NCBI GenBank assembly: GCA_900635495.1
Contig: LR134136.1
Span: 2,356,001 to 2,420,000 of the forward strand
Length of the DNA stretch: 64,000 nt
Origin: Atlantibacter hermannii
Lineage (GTDB): Bacteria > Pseudomonadota > Gammaproteobacteria > Enterobacterales > Enterobacteriaceae
Direction of reading: 5' to 3'
Shown here: positions 8,574 through 17,580 of the stretch, piece after piece
Position numbering within the stretch: position 1 is the first letter of the stretch
Layout of the letters: each line of letters starts with the position of its first letter
Position numbers and translations under genes: made by a program
Notes under the pieces: generated by a model
What the model was told of the DNA's origin: nothing
What the model saw: only the letters and a program-made list of their open reading frames with translations
Databases searched by the model: none

Positions 8574-9640
8574 TGAAGACCCATGTCGCGATTGTGGGCG
8601 CCGGGCTCAGCGGTTTATATGCAGCCTGGTTACTGGAACAGGCCGGGACAGATTACGTGGTTCTCGAAGGTCGCAACCGGGTGGGCGGCCGCATCTTACC
8701 GATCGATAGCACAGGCGTTGATCTGGGCGCAACATGGCTTTGGCCAGCGATTCAACCTGGGCTTTGCGAACTGCTGGCACAATTAGGCCTGGCGACATTC
8801 ACCCATCAGGAAACGGGAGATATGCTTTTTGAGCGGGCGACAGATGCCGCGTCCCGCTATCCGGGGTTTGTCTCCGCGCCCGCCGCAGCCCGTGTGCATG
8901 GCGGGATGTCGCAGCTTACCGACGCGCTGCTGGCGCGTCTCGCACCAGGCCGGGTTATCACTGGCGTTCAGGTGATGCAGGTAGAAGAGCATCACGGCAT
9001 GCTGACGGTGTACGGGCGCAGTGCTGCGCAACAGTCCGTGACTCTACACGCCCGACATCTGCTGCTCGCATTGCCGCCAATGCTGGCCTCGCGCATTGCG
9101 TTTACTCCCGCGTTGCCGCAATCGCTGAGACAGGCGTGGCGTAACACCGGCACCTGGATGGCGCCGCATGCCAAGTATGTCGCACGATATAGCCATGATT
9201 TCTGGAAACGTTCCGGGCTTTCCGGTGAAGCGCGAAGCAGCATCGGGCCGATGGTCGAAATTCATGATGTTTCCGAAACGGATCGGCTGTTTGCGCTGTT
9301 TGGCTTTATCGGGCTGCCGTTTCATGCACGGCAGGAGAATGGCGATGATGCGTTACGCCAGCAATGCAGGGCGCAACTGGTACGGTTGTTCGGCCCGGAC
9401 GCCGCCCACCCGGAAGCAGAATTTCTCAAAGACTGGGCCGCCGATCCTTTTACCGCCACTTCCCGCGATCGGGTTCTCCAGCCAAGCCATTTTGTCCCGC
9501 CCGCCTGGTGCGCTGAAGGGGTATGGCGTGACGTGATGACAGGGATCGCCAGCGAGTGGTCGCCGGCCTTTCCCGGCTATCTTGCCGGCGCAATTGATGC
9601 GGCCGCTACAGGCATTCAACGCATTATCAAAGAGGCATAG
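8570..9640 (+). CDS. FAD-dependent amine oxidase (monoamine-oxidase type)
   Basis: A 356-residue flavoprotein. The N-terminal Rossmann motif GAGLSGLYAAWLLEQAG (about residues 10-26) and the following RNRVGGRI block bind FAD. DLGATWLWP and a C-terminal AGAIDAAATGI helix match the flavin amine oxidase family, which converts amines to imines/aldehydes with release of peroxide. It is shorter than plant and animal MAOs (about 450-520) but within the bacterial range. Its start overlaps the cupin stop (ATGA), so translation is coupled, and the dehydrogenase starts 3 bases after its stop. Together they suggest oxidation of an amine followed by reduction or oxidation of the aldehyde. The substrate is unknown. 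Confidence 0.87.
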   Translation: MMKTHVAIVGAGLSGLYAAWLLEQAGTDYVVLEGRNRVGGRILPIDSTGVDLGATWLWPAIQPGLCELLAQLGLATFTHQETGDMLFERATDAASRYPGFVSAPAAARVHGGMSQLTDALLARLAPGRVITGVQVMQVEEHHGMLTVYGRSAAQQSVTLHARHLLLALPPMLASRIAFTPALPQSLRQAWRNTGTWMAPHAKYVARYSHDFWKRSGLSGEARSSIGPMVEIHDVSETDRLFALFGFIGLPFHARQENGDDALRQQCRAQLVRLFGPDAAHPEAEFLKDWAADPFTATSRDRVLQPSHFVPPAWCAEGVWRDVMTGIASEWSPAFPGYLAGAIDAAATGIQRIIKEA

Positions 9641-9643
9641 GGT

Positions 9644-10669
9644 ATGAAAAACACATACAAAGCAGTGCAGGTAACGCGTCCGGGTCTGGTTGAAACCGTC
9701 GAAAAAGAGCTGCCCGAACCGGGGCCGGGGGAAGTGCTCATCAAAGTGGAAGCCTGTGGTATTTGTGGTGCGGATGCCGGAGTCATCGAAGGGCTTGAAA
9801 AAGGAATTAACTACCCGCGGGTACCCGGTCATGAGGTGGTGGGCACGCTGTATAAAACAGCCGAGCCATTGCCAGCATGGCTTAAGCCAGGACAGCGTGT
9901 GGGGGTCGGACGTTTAGGTGGGCACTGCAATGTTTGCGAACAATGCCGGCTTGGGCACTTTAACCTCTGTCAAAACCAGCCGGTCACAGGCAGTTCGCGT
10001 GATGGGGGGTATGCCGAATACATGCTGGCGCGAGTCACCGGGCTGGTTGCTATCCCGGATGACCTGTCATCTGTTGACGCCGCGCCGCTCCTGTGCGCCG
10101 GGATCGCGACATTTAACGCGCTGAAGAAATCCTGCGCTGAGGCCGGGGCTACGGTTGTGATTCAGGGGATGGGCGGCTTAGGGCATCTCGCGTTGCAGTA
10201 TGCCCGCAAAATGGGATTTCGCGTCATCGCCGTGGGCAGAGGAGATGATATCGCCGATGAAGTCATGGCGCTTGGGGCACATCACTATGTGGACATCCGT
10301 AAAGACGATGCCGTAGAAGCGATCAAGGCCTTAGGGGGCGCACAGGTAATTTTGTCGACCATCACAGAGAGTGCTGCCGTCTCAGCGCTACTTCCGGCGC
10401 TGACGCCACAAGGGCAGTTGATGGTCGTCGGTGTGGGTAAAGAGCCTTTGACGGCGTCACCGGGCTTGATGATCGGGCGGGAATTATCGGTGAAGGGTGC
10501 CATAACCGGCACGGCGATAGAGTTAGAAAAGGCACTGAAGTTTAGTCTGCTTGCTGACGTGCGGGCCAGAATTGAACAACGACCTCTGGCACAGGCGAAG
10601 GAGGCCTATGACAGAATGCGCAGCGGACAGGCCACGTTCCGTATGGTTCTCACCGTCAATCATCAATGA
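9644..10669 (+). CDS. Zinc-dependent alcohol dehydrogenase (MDR family)
   Basis: A 341-residue medium-chain dehydrogenase. The catalytic-zinc region is ACGICGADAG with PGHEVVG near residues 38-65, the structural-zinc cysteines lie at about 95-109 (C-NVC-EQC-...-C), and the NAD(P)-binding Rossmann motif is GMGGLGHLALQYA. It is closest to the AdhP/AdhT type. The usual CGVCHTD signature reads CGICGAD here, with Gly for His, which may alter the proton relay and substrate. It is tightly coupled to the FAD amine oxidase, so an aldehyde from amine oxidation is a natural substrate (inference). Confidence 0.92.
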   Translation: MKNTYKAVQVTRPGLVETVEKELPEPGPGEVLIKVEACGICGADAGVIEGLEKGINYPRVPGHEVVGTLYKTAEPLPAWLKPGQRVGVGRLGGHCNVCEQCRLGHFNLCQNQPVTGSSRDGGYAEYMLARVTGLVAIPDDLSSVDAAPLLCAGIATFNALKKSCAEAGATVVIQGMGGLGHLALQYARKMGFRVIAVGRGDDIADEVMALGAHHYVDIRKDDAVEAIKALGGAQVILSTITESAAVSALLPALTPQGQLMVVGVGKEPLTASPGLMIGRELSVKGAITGTAIELEKALKFSLLADVRARIEQRPLAQAKEAYDRMRSGQATFRMVLTVNHQ

Positions 10670-10873
10670 CACAGCCGAAAGCGGCTGCACTGGCTTGCGG
10701 CGGCGGTCCGCAAACCTGATTTATCAGCGATGCCTGGCTCACCCGGGGCGGGCATCTTTACTGAAAGAAAAACTTGCTCAGTGACGAAGTTTATCTGCTT
10801 TGTCGGGAGAGCGGTTTCCCCCTCATACTGCCTCAGACCGGGCTCCCATGCTATCTATCTGCCGAACAGACCT

Positions 10874-11812
10874 ATGACGATTCCATTAACCATCAAACAA
10901 ATCGAGATGCTGGTGAAAATCAGTGAAGGGAAGGGACTGTCGGAAGCGGCGCGGTTACTTAATCTTTCGCCTTCTGCGGTCAGTAAGGGGCTGGCAGTGA
11001 TGGAAGAGAACCTGGGCGTTCCGCTCATCCAGCGCACCACCCGGTCATTTCAGTTAACCGAAGCCGGTGAATACTTTGTTTCCAGAGCAACGGAGCTGCT
11101 GAAAGAGTTTGACGATATCGTTAATACCACCTGCGGGTATTTTAATCACCCGCATGGCGCGCTGCGCATTACCTGTTCCGTCGCCTTTGGTTATGCGCAT
11201 TTGATTGATATTTTTGCGGAGTATCGCAAGAAAAATCATGATGTTGAACTTATCCTCGATCTTGACGACCATCTGACAAACCTCAATGAAAACAATGTCG
11301 ACATTGCGCTCAGGATCACCGCTACGCCGCCGCAGAACTATGCGGCCAGAAAACTTTCCAAAATCAGCTGGTTGTACTGTGCTTCTCCTGCCTGGATTGC
11401 AAGAAACGGTACGCCAACGAAGCGCACGGATCTCGCCAGCCATGAGTGCCTGGTGTACCCGGGGTTAACCCCGCCGCTACGTTACAATGGACTGGCATCT
11501 CAACATCCGCCGTGTGATATCAAGCCCAGAACGCCGGTACAGGCTAACAGCAGTTTGTTGCTGCTCAAGGCGGCCCTTTCCGGGCAGGGTATTGCCTGGC
11601 TACCGTCCTACCTCATCAGCCAGCACATTGAAAATGGAGAGTTGGTGCCGCTTAAGCTGGATGGTAAATACGCGTACCCAACGCATAGTCTTTATGCGCT
11701 TTATTTTCCCAGTAAGTTCCGTAATCCAAAAGTCAGATCGTTTATTGATTTTTTGGTTGAGGAGCATCAGCCGTGGAATCGCTGGGAAAAGGCCGTTAAC
11801 GATCTGCTTTAA
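10874..11812 (+). CDS. LysR-family transcriptional regulator
   Basis: A 312-residue LysR-type protein. The helix-turn-helix is in residues 5-65 (IEMLVKISEGKGLSEAARLL, LSPSAVSKGLAVMEENLG) and the substrate-binding domain follows. The start is the ATG at 10874: the frame is open about 140 bases further upstream, but only from this ATG does the usual LysR N-terminus appear. It lies about 200 bases after the dehydrogenase and about 360 before a transporter on the same strand, so its target could be either side. Confidence 0.88.
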   Translation: MTIPLTIKQIEMLVKISEGKGLSEAARLLNLSPSAVSKGLAVMEENLGVPLIQRTTRSFQLTEAGEYFVSRATELLKEFDDIVNTTCGYFNHPHGALRITCSVAFGYAHLIDIFAEYRKKNHDVELILDLDDHLTNLNENNVDIALRITATPPQNYAARKLSKISWLYCASPAWIARNGTPTKRTDLASHECLVYPGLTPPLRYNGLASQHPPCDIKPRTPVQANSSLLLLKAALSGQGIAWLPSYLISQHIENGELVPLKLDGKYAYPTHSLYALYFPSKFRNPKVRSFIDFLVEEHQPWNRWEKAVNDLL

Positions 11813-12174
11813 AACGTCGCCTTTTATTGTGCGAAATATCCCAAAAATAATTCCTGTCGAAAACCATTGCGTCTTAAAAAACTATTATCCGGATCACATC
11901 TGCAGATAATTAATTCCCTGTTTTGTGCGGCCCGTCATAATACTTCGGGATAGTAAACCTGTGAAGAAAAGTGGAAACTGTTTTCTCTAATTTTCATTCG
12001 ATCCGGTTAAACGGCTGTGTAAAGCTTTCGGCATTCAATCATTAATCCCGACAGGGTTATTCGATTGAAATGTCGGCATGAACTTGTTGGCTTCTGGCAA
12101 GAAATTAAACAGGTTATTACAGCATGTTTTTTCATGCTCAGTCTGGTGCTTTTATTTTGTCTGTGGGGTCTCCT
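11813..12174. other. Intergenic region before the amino-acid transporter
   Basis: AT-rich and without a convincing frame. A weak 6-bp inverted repeat (CCGACA ... TGTCGG) spans about 12050-12090 upstream of the transporter. It probably holds the transporter promoter. Confidence 0.4.
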
Positions 12175-13455
12175 ATGACTGTAGGAATTAATAACGAAGT
12201 AATTAATAAAAAGAATATCCCTTTTACGCTTTACGATTTAGGGTGGGTCGTGCTCTGTATTGGCGCAGCCATTGGATCCGGAATTGTTTTTTTTCCGTTA
12301 CAGGTCGGTCTGAAAGGGGTATGGGTATTTGCGCTGGCGGTGCTTCTCGGTTATCCAGCCGTCTATTATATGCAAAAGCTGTTTATTGAAACCATGGCGC
12401 GTAGTGATGCTCAGGATTCCTATTTGAGCATTATCGCAAGCTATGTCGGCAGCCGCTGGGGAGTGTTACTGGGCGCACTTTACTCCGTCACCATGTTGAA
12501 ATCGATGGTGGAATACGCCCTTGCGATTACCAATGACAGCGCGTCGTACCTGAAAACTTTCGGTCTTACAACCGAAACGCTTTCCGGGCACTGGTGGTGG
12601 TCGCTGTTGTTAATCGCCGGACTTTCTCTGGTGGCGTCGAAAGGAGAAAAAGTCCTCTTCAAGGTATCGGGCAGCATGATTGCCGTAAAACTGGTAATCA
12701 TCGTGGCGATTGGCTTTGTGGTGGTGCCTTTCTGGGATGTGAACAATATCGGTGACTTTCCCACCGTAAGTCATCTTGTAGTGGGGACTTTCCCGACATT
12801 GCCTTTCGCCATCTTTTCAATCATGTTCGTAGGCATTCTTAACCCAATGAACCTCGCTTATAAAAAGCGCGAAGAGGACAAAGAGGTAGCAAAGTATAAG
12901 ATTTTGCGCGTACATAAAGTGGCCTATCTGATTCTGGTTGCTACCGTACTGCTGTTTGTGGTCTCAATCGTGCTTTCCATCAGCGAGGCGGATGCACTGC
13001 GGGCATATCAGGATAACATTTCAGCGCTTGCGCTGGCCGCGCGGGTTATCCCCGGCGCGACGGTAAAATACATGAGCGTTATTCTTAACGTCTTTTCAAT
13101 CGTAACCGCCTTCCTGGCGCTTTACCTGGCGGTCCATGAGTCTTTTGTCGGCCTGATCAAAGTGGCGGTTGGGAAACTGTTTAAGCCCCAGGCGCAGAAC
13201 GATAACGCCATTTCCGTTGCCGCATTTTTTATGGTGGTGCTGGTATTATGGCTCATCGTTCTGACGAACTTCCCAATCCTGAAAGTGTTTGTTTTTGGCG
13301 GCGTCACCTATGGTCTTATTAGCTGTATTATTCCAGGGTTTATTATCCTGAAGAATGACAAGTTCGTTGACCTGCGGGGACCCTCAGTTTACTACGTGAT
13401 TTTAATTGGCATGCTAATGTGCATTGGCCCATTTGTAATGCTGTTTTCACAATAG
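12175..13455 (+). CDS. Amino-acid permease, SdaC/TdcC (HAAAP) type
   Basis: A 426-residue inner-membrane protein with about 11 hydrophobic helices. The first helix region YDLGWVVLCIGAAIGSGIVFFPLQVG carries the Gly-rich unwound motif of the HAAAP family of proton- or sodium-driven amino-acid importers (SdaC and TdcC for serine and threonine). The start is taken at ATG 12175, from which the family N-terminus reads. The next gene codes for a PLP aminotransferase and then a cystathionine-lyase-like enzyme, so the imported compound is probably an amino acid metabolised by those enzymes. A 14-bp perfect hairpin follows the stop. Confidence 0.9.
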   Translation: MTVGINNEVINKKNIPFTLYDLGWVVLCIGAAIGSGIVFFPLQVGLKGVWVFALAVLLGYPAVYYMQKLFIETMARSDAQDSYLSIIASYVGSRWGVLLGALYSVTMLKSMVEYALAITNDSASYLKTFGLTTETLSGHWWWSLLLIAGLSLVASKGEKVLFKVSGSMIAVKLVIIVAIGFVVVPFWDVNNIGDFPTVSHLVVGTFPTLPFAIFSIMFVGILNPMNLAYKKREEDKEVAKYKILRVHKVAYLILVATVLLFVVSIVLSISEADALRAYQDNISALALAARVIPGATVKYMSVILNVFSIVTAFLALYLAVHESFVGLIKVAVGKLFKPQAQNDNAISVAAFFMVVLVLWLIVLTNFPILKVFVFGGVTYGLISCIIPGFIILKNDKFVDLRGPSVYYVILIGMLMCIGPFVMLFSQ

Positions 13456-13522
13456 AACTTTTATCTCTGTAACCTATAAGAAGTTTAATCCTACTTAATT
13501 AATGTGTTTTGCATAAGCGGTA

Positions 13523-13561
13523 TTCCGGGTCATCATTAATTTCATTCATGATGACCCGGAA
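13523..13561. repeat. Perfect 14-bp inverted repeat after the transporter gene
   Basis: TTCCGGGTCATCAT (13523-13536) is exactly complementary to 13548-13561, with an 11-base loop. No T run follows on the + strand, so it is an imperfect Rho-independent terminator at best. It might stabilise the 3' end of the transporter mRNA or act as a protein site before the aminotransferase gene. Confidence 0.7.
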
Positions 13562-13646
13562 ATAAAAATCAGCGAGTGAAAAAAATTATCAAAAACGCTT
13601 GCCTGTGATATTACAAAAGAGACATAACAGACAATGGGGAGCGGAG

Positions 13647-14831
13647 ATGTCGCACAATAAAATCGCAAAAAAATTACAAAACATTCAGCCATCTGCAATT
13701 AGAGAATTATTAAAGCACAGCAAAATGGACGGGGTTATTTCCCTTGGCGGCGGTATTCCTGATCCCGAGCTTTTTGACCGGGAAGGGCTGCAGCTTGCCA
13801 TGGAAAATGTACTGACACATTCATGGAAAGACGCGTTTCAGTATGGACTCAGCGAAGGCAACCCGGCGCTGCGCGCCGCAATCTGCCAGCTGATGTCAGA
13901 GAGAGCCATTCACTGCGAGGTTGATGATGTCGTTGTGACCTCAGGTTCGCAACAATCTCTGGATATCCTCGCCCGCGCATTGATTAACCCGGGTGACGTC
14001 GTAGTGGTCGAGCGTCCTACGTACCTTGCGGCATTGCAGGTCATGCAGCTTGCTGAAGCCAATCTGATGTCGGTGGGGACCGACGGCGATGGGATGATCG
14101 TTGATGAGCTCGACGCGCTATTAAAAACCGTACCGGTGAAGGTGGTGTACATCGTGCCCACGTTTGGCAATCCCGGTGGCGTTACGCTGTCAGAACCGCG
14201 GCGCAAGCAACTGGTGGAACTCTCCCGGCGCTACGATTTCGTCATTATCGAAGACGATCCCTACGGTGAAATAAATTTTACCGGGACCACATTTATTCCC
14301 CTCAGATCCTGGGCGGAGGAAATGGAAAACAGCGACAGGGTGATTTACACCTCAACCTTTTCCAAAATTCTCGCGCCGGGCGCACGCGTCGGCTGGCTGG
14401 TCTTGCCTGACTGGCTGAAACGTCAGGTCGTCAATCTTAAGCAAGCCACGGACCTGCATACCAGCTCGCTTTCGCAATCGCTGACCTTTCACTATTTGAA
14501 CAGTGGACGCCTGACGCCGCAGATTGCGCTGATTCGCGACGCCTACAAGCAGAAATGCCGGGTGCTGAGCCAGCATCTTCAACATGAACTCGGCGGGTAT
14601 CTCACTTTCCATCAACCGATGGGCGGTATGTTCTTATGGGCAAAATTCAACCATGACATGAACACCACGCAGAGGTTGCAAAAAACCCTCAGTCACGGGG
14701 TGGTGTATGTCCCCGGCGAGTTCTTTTACTGCGATGAGCCCGACGCTTCCACGCTGCGTATGTCTTACGTCAGCACCACCGAAGCGAATCTGAAAGAGGC
14801 CGTTATGCGCCTGAAAAGCGCGCTCAATTAA
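13647..14831 (+). CDS. PLP-dependent class I/II aminotransferase
   Basis: A 394-residue fold-type I aminotransferase of the 2-aminoadipate/aromatic type (LysN/MocR-domain-like). Motifs seen: ISLGGGIPDPELF at the N-terminus, VTSGSQQSLDILARAL, PTFGNPGGVTLS, EDDPYGEINF and the PLP lysine in STFSKILAPGARVGW (about residue 239). No helix-turn-helix is present, so it is an enzyme rather than a MocR regulator. The start is ATG 13647 with GGAGCGGAG upstream. With the MetC-like lyase and RidA downstream it probably handles an amino acid taken up by the preceding permease. Confidence 0.9.
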   Translation: MSHNKIAKKLQNIQPSAIRELLKHSKMDGVISLGGGIPDPELFDREGLQLAMENVLTHSWKDAFQYGLSEGNPALRAAICQLMSERAIHCEVDDVVVTSGSQQSLDILARALINPGDVVVVERPTYLAALQVMQLAEANLMSVGTDGDGMIVDELDALLKTVPVKVVYIVPTFGNPGGVTLSEPRRKQLVELSRRYDFVIIEDDPYGEINFTGTTFIPLRSWAEEMENSDRVIYTSTFSKILAPGARVGWLVLPDWLKRQVVNLKQATDLHTSSLSQSLTFHYLNSGRLTPQIALIRDAYKQKCRVLSQHLQHELGGYLTFHQPMGGMFLWAKFNHDMNTTQRLQKTLSHGVVYVPGEFFYCDEPDASTLRMSYVSTTEANLKEAVMRLKSALN

Positions 14832-14910
14832 AGGTTCTCGCCAGCCAGTAAAAGGCGGGGACAAAGGTCAACGACTAATCAGTCAGTGTTGTAAAAGAGG
14901 AAGAGTAATA

Positions 14911-16116
14911 ATGTCCAATCATAGTTTTGATAACCAGGTGTCCCCGGAAACGTATCTCTGTCACGGCCCGTTTGATCCTGACGTCTTTGGGGGCGTGGTT
15001 AATCCGCCGGTCTATCATGCTTCAACTGTCATTTTCAAAAACTGCAAAGAACTCAGCGAACGCCATCAGGCGTTGTTCGAAGATGCCGAAGACGAGGTGA
15101 TGTACTACGGCCGTTTTGGCACGCCGACCACCTTTGCCGTGCAAAAGGCGCTGGCGGAGCTTGAGGGCGGCTACCGTGCTTTACTGGTGCCAACCGGCCT
15201 CGCAGCCTGTACTACCGCACTGCTGGCGTTAGTGAAAAGCGGCGATCATATTCTGGTCAGTAGCAGTGTGTACGGCCCGACACGCGGTTTCGTAAACAAT
15301 GTCCTTGCCAAAATGGGCGTGTCGGCAACGTTTTTCGATCCGACGGTGGGTGAAAGGATTGTGGATCTGTTCCAGGAAAACACCACCGTCGTATTTACGG
15401 AATCTCCCGGCTCACAAACCTTCGATATTCAGGATATCCCGGCAATCGCTCGTGTTGCGCATGCCCGTAATGCAAAAGTTATCCTGGATAACACCTGGGC
15501 TACGCCACTGTTTTTCAAACCTTTCGATCATGGTGTGGATGTCTCAGTACACGCGGCGACCAAGTACATTGTTGGCCACTCCGACGCGCAAATGGGCCTC
15601 ATTACCACGAATAAAGAGACCTGGCTGGCCATTCGCCGCTTCGTCTATCTTTTTGGCCTGCATGCCGCACCGGACGACGTTTACCTGGCCCAGCGCGGTC
15701 TGCGCACCATGTCTTTGCGCCTTGAGCGACATCAGGCCTCAGCACTGAAAATTGCCAAATGGTTTGAAGAGCGTGAAGAGGTCGAGCAGGTGCTTCATCC
15801 TGCGTTGCCTTCCTGTCCGGGACATGAGATCTGGAAACGTGACTTCACCGGGTCCAGCGGTCTGTTCAGCGTGGTGCTTAAACCGCACTACTCAAAAGCG
15901 TCCGTTGAGGCGTTTATCGACAGTCTGGAATATTTCGGCATCGGTTTCTCCTGGGGCGGTTTTGAAAGCCTGGTGATCCCGTTCAATCCGCGTAAAGACC
16001 GTCCGGAATATCACTGGCCCTATGAAGGACAATCATTCCGTTTGCAGATTGGCTTAGAAGATCCGGTGGATTTAGTGAAAGACCTGGATCAGGCGCTTCG
16101 TCACCTGAAGGCTTAA
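14911..16116 (+). CDS. Cystathionine beta-lyase-like PLP enzyme (Cys/Met metabolism family)
   Basis: A 401-residue member of the Cys/Met-metabolism PLP family, close to MetC-type lyases. Features: VNPPVYHASTVIF, YGRFGTPT (Tyr and Arg that bind PLP phosphate from the neighbouring subunit), SSVYGPTRGF, the aspartate in VILDNTWATP and the Schiff-base lysine in HAATKYIVGHSD (about residue 217). MetC enzymes cleave the C-S bond of cystathionine and related compounds, giving a thiol, ammonia and pyruvate through 2-aminoacrylate. A RidA gene three positions on would remove that enamine. ATG is preceded by GAGGAAGAG. It is probably cotranscribed with the aminotransferase; substrate uncertain. Confidence 0.9.
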   Translation: MSNHSFDNQVSPETYLCHGPFDPDVFGGVVNPPVYHASTVIFKNCKELSERHQALFEDAEDEVMYYGRFGTPTTFAVQKALAELEGGYRALLVPTGLAACTTALLALVKSGDHILVSSSVYGPTRGFVNNVLAKMGVSATFFDPTVGERIVDLFQENTTVVFTESPGSQTFDIQDIPAIARVAHARNAKVILDNTWATPLFFKPFDHGVDVSVHAATKYIVGHSDAQMGLITTNKETWLAIRRFVYLFGLHAAPDDVYLAQRGLRTMSLRLERHQASALKIAKWFEEREEVEQVLHPALPSCPGHEIWKRDFTGSSGLFSVVLKPHYSKASVEAFIDSLEYFGIGFSWGGFESLVIPFNPRKDRPEYHWPYEGQSFRLQIGLEDPVDLVKDLDQALRHLKA

Positions 16117-16140
16117 GCGCCCGCCACGTTGGCGCTTGTT
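16115..16140 (+). terminator. Hairpin after the MetC-like gene
   Basis: AAGCGCC (16115-16121) pairs with GGCGCTT (16131-16137), overlapping the stop codon, followed by GTT. It is a possible weak terminator. Confidence 0.45.
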
Positions 16141-16183
16141 ATACTGTCGCGATGATGAAACGTTCACAAAGACGGATGCAGTA

Positions 16184-17104
16184 ATGGATATTCCGATAGA
16201 CCTGAAGCACTTACAGACCCTGCTCACATTACGTAAAACAGGCAGTTTAACCCGTGCGGCGGTGGCCTTACAGCTGACCCAGTCGGCACTGTCACACCAG
16301 ATTAAGCAACTGGAAGAGCACTACAGCGTCACGTTATTTGTGCGTAAAACCTCCCCGGTACAGTTTACCCAGGCCGGGGAGCGTTTGTTGCGACTGGCCG
16401 AAACCGTGCTCAATGCCATGGAGGAGGCCAATCGCGATCTTTACCAGTTTGCCAGCGGTAAACACGGAGCGCTAAGGGTGACGCTTGAGTGTCACACCTG
16501 CTATAGCTGGCTGTTGCCGGTGATGGATGAGTTTCGCAAAAAATGGTCAGACATTGAGATTGCTATTTTGCCCGGTTTCCAGCCGGATCCGGTGGGGTTG
16601 CTCCTGCAGAACAGAGCGGATGTGGCCATTGTGGATGAGGCTGAGCAGACGGAAATGGTCAGTTACAGCACATTATTCAAATACGAAATGGTAGCCATTA
16701 TGGCTAACGACCATCCGCTGGCGCACAAACCGTGGCTGGAGGCAGAAGATTTTCGCGGCCAAACGCTGATTACCTATGCCGTACCGGAAGATCGTATCGA
16801 CCTGTGCCGTAAAGTGCTGAAACCCGCTGGGATTCCGGTACAGCGCAGAACCACTGAACTCACCATGGGGATTGTTCAACAGGTCGCCAGCCATCGGGGT
16901 ATTGCGGCGCTGCCCATCTGGGCGGTCTCGGAATACCTGGATAAAAAGTATGTTCTGGCCAAATCAATTACCCAAAAGAAATTAATGTCGGAAATTTGGC
17001 TGGCGTCGCTGACGGATAATCTGGATAGAGAGTATGTACACGACTTTATTCATTTTATCCGGCAGCGCTGCCTGCGCCTGTTGCCTGACATCCAGATAAC
17101 CTGA
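16184..17104 (+). CDS. MetR-like LysR-family regulator
   Basis: A 306-residue LysR-type regulator that follows MetR closely in layout: HLQTLLTLRKTGSLTRAA, LTQSALSHQIKQLEEH, LFVRKTSPVQFTQAGE, then LRVTLECHTCYSWLLPVMDEF and GIAALPIWAV. MetR activates methionine-synthesis genes and senses homocysteine. The location between a MetC-like lyase and a RidA gene suggests this paralogue controls the local sulfur amino-acid genes. The start is ATG 16184, where the MetR-type N-terminus begins; sequence upstream in the frame does not fit the family. Confidence 0.88.
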   Translation: MDIPIDLKHLQTLLTLRKTGSLTRAAVALQLTQSALSHQIKQLEEHYSVTLFVRKTSPVQFTQAGERLLRLAETVLNAMEEANRDLYQFASGKHGALRVTLECHTCYSWLLPVMDEFRKKWSDIEIAILPGFQPDPVGLLLQNRADVAIVDEAEQTEMVSYSTLFKYEMVAIMANDHPLAHKPWLEAEDFRGQTLITYAVPEDRIDLCRKVLKPAGIPVQRRTTELTMGIVQQVASHRGIAALPIWAVSEYLDKKYVLAKSITQKKLMSEIWLASLTDNLDREYVHDFIHFIRQRCLRLLPDIQIT

Positions 17105-17176
17105 ACAGCAAATTGCAACCCGGCGGGTTTATTCCTGCCAACCTGCGCTAAGGCTTATTCTTTTTAGGAGAGAAAA

Positions 17177-17561
17177 ATGAAGAACATTATTAATACTGGA
17201 TCAGCACCCGCGGCTATTGGACCTTATTCTCAGGGCGTGAGTTACGGCGACCTGGTCATGACCTCTGGCCAGTTGCCGCTTGACCCCAACAACCATGGCT
17301 TTCCCGGCTGGCGGGATAAAAGAGCAAACCCGGCAATCGCTGTTAAACGTCAAAGCTGTACTGGAAGAAGCGGGCGCTTCGCTGGACACCGTGCTGAAAA
17401 CCACTTGTTTCCTGGCGAAAATGGAAGATTTTGCCGCATTTAATGAGGTGTATAGCGAGTTTTTTGGTTCAACCGGGGCCCCGGCACGCTCCTGCATTCA
17501 GGCAGGAAAATTACCGAAAGAGGCGCTGGTTGAAATCGAAGCCATCGCGTACGTGAAATAG
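17177..17561 (+). pseudogene. RidA enamine deaminase, frameshifted (copy 2)
   Basis: Starts with the archetypal RidA N-terminus (INTGSAPAAIGPYSQGV, MTSGQLPLDP) behind GGAGAG. The frame breaks at about 17283-17294; removing one A restores TMAFPAGGIKEQTRQSLLNVKAVLEEAGAS and the end GAPARSCIQAGKLPKEALVEIEAIA, a product of about 127 residues. The arginine in PARSC is the substrate carboxylate ligand of RidA. RidA removes 2-aminoacrylate released by PLP lyases such as the one encoded at 14911. As written, the protein would be truncated and inactive. Confidence 0.82.
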
Positions 17562-17580
17562 TAACCGCACAGGAGGCAGG

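Noticed and set aside
13987..14000. GTGACGTCGTAGT as a further matS site in the aminotransferase gene
   Set aside because: Two mismatches in the conserved right arm.
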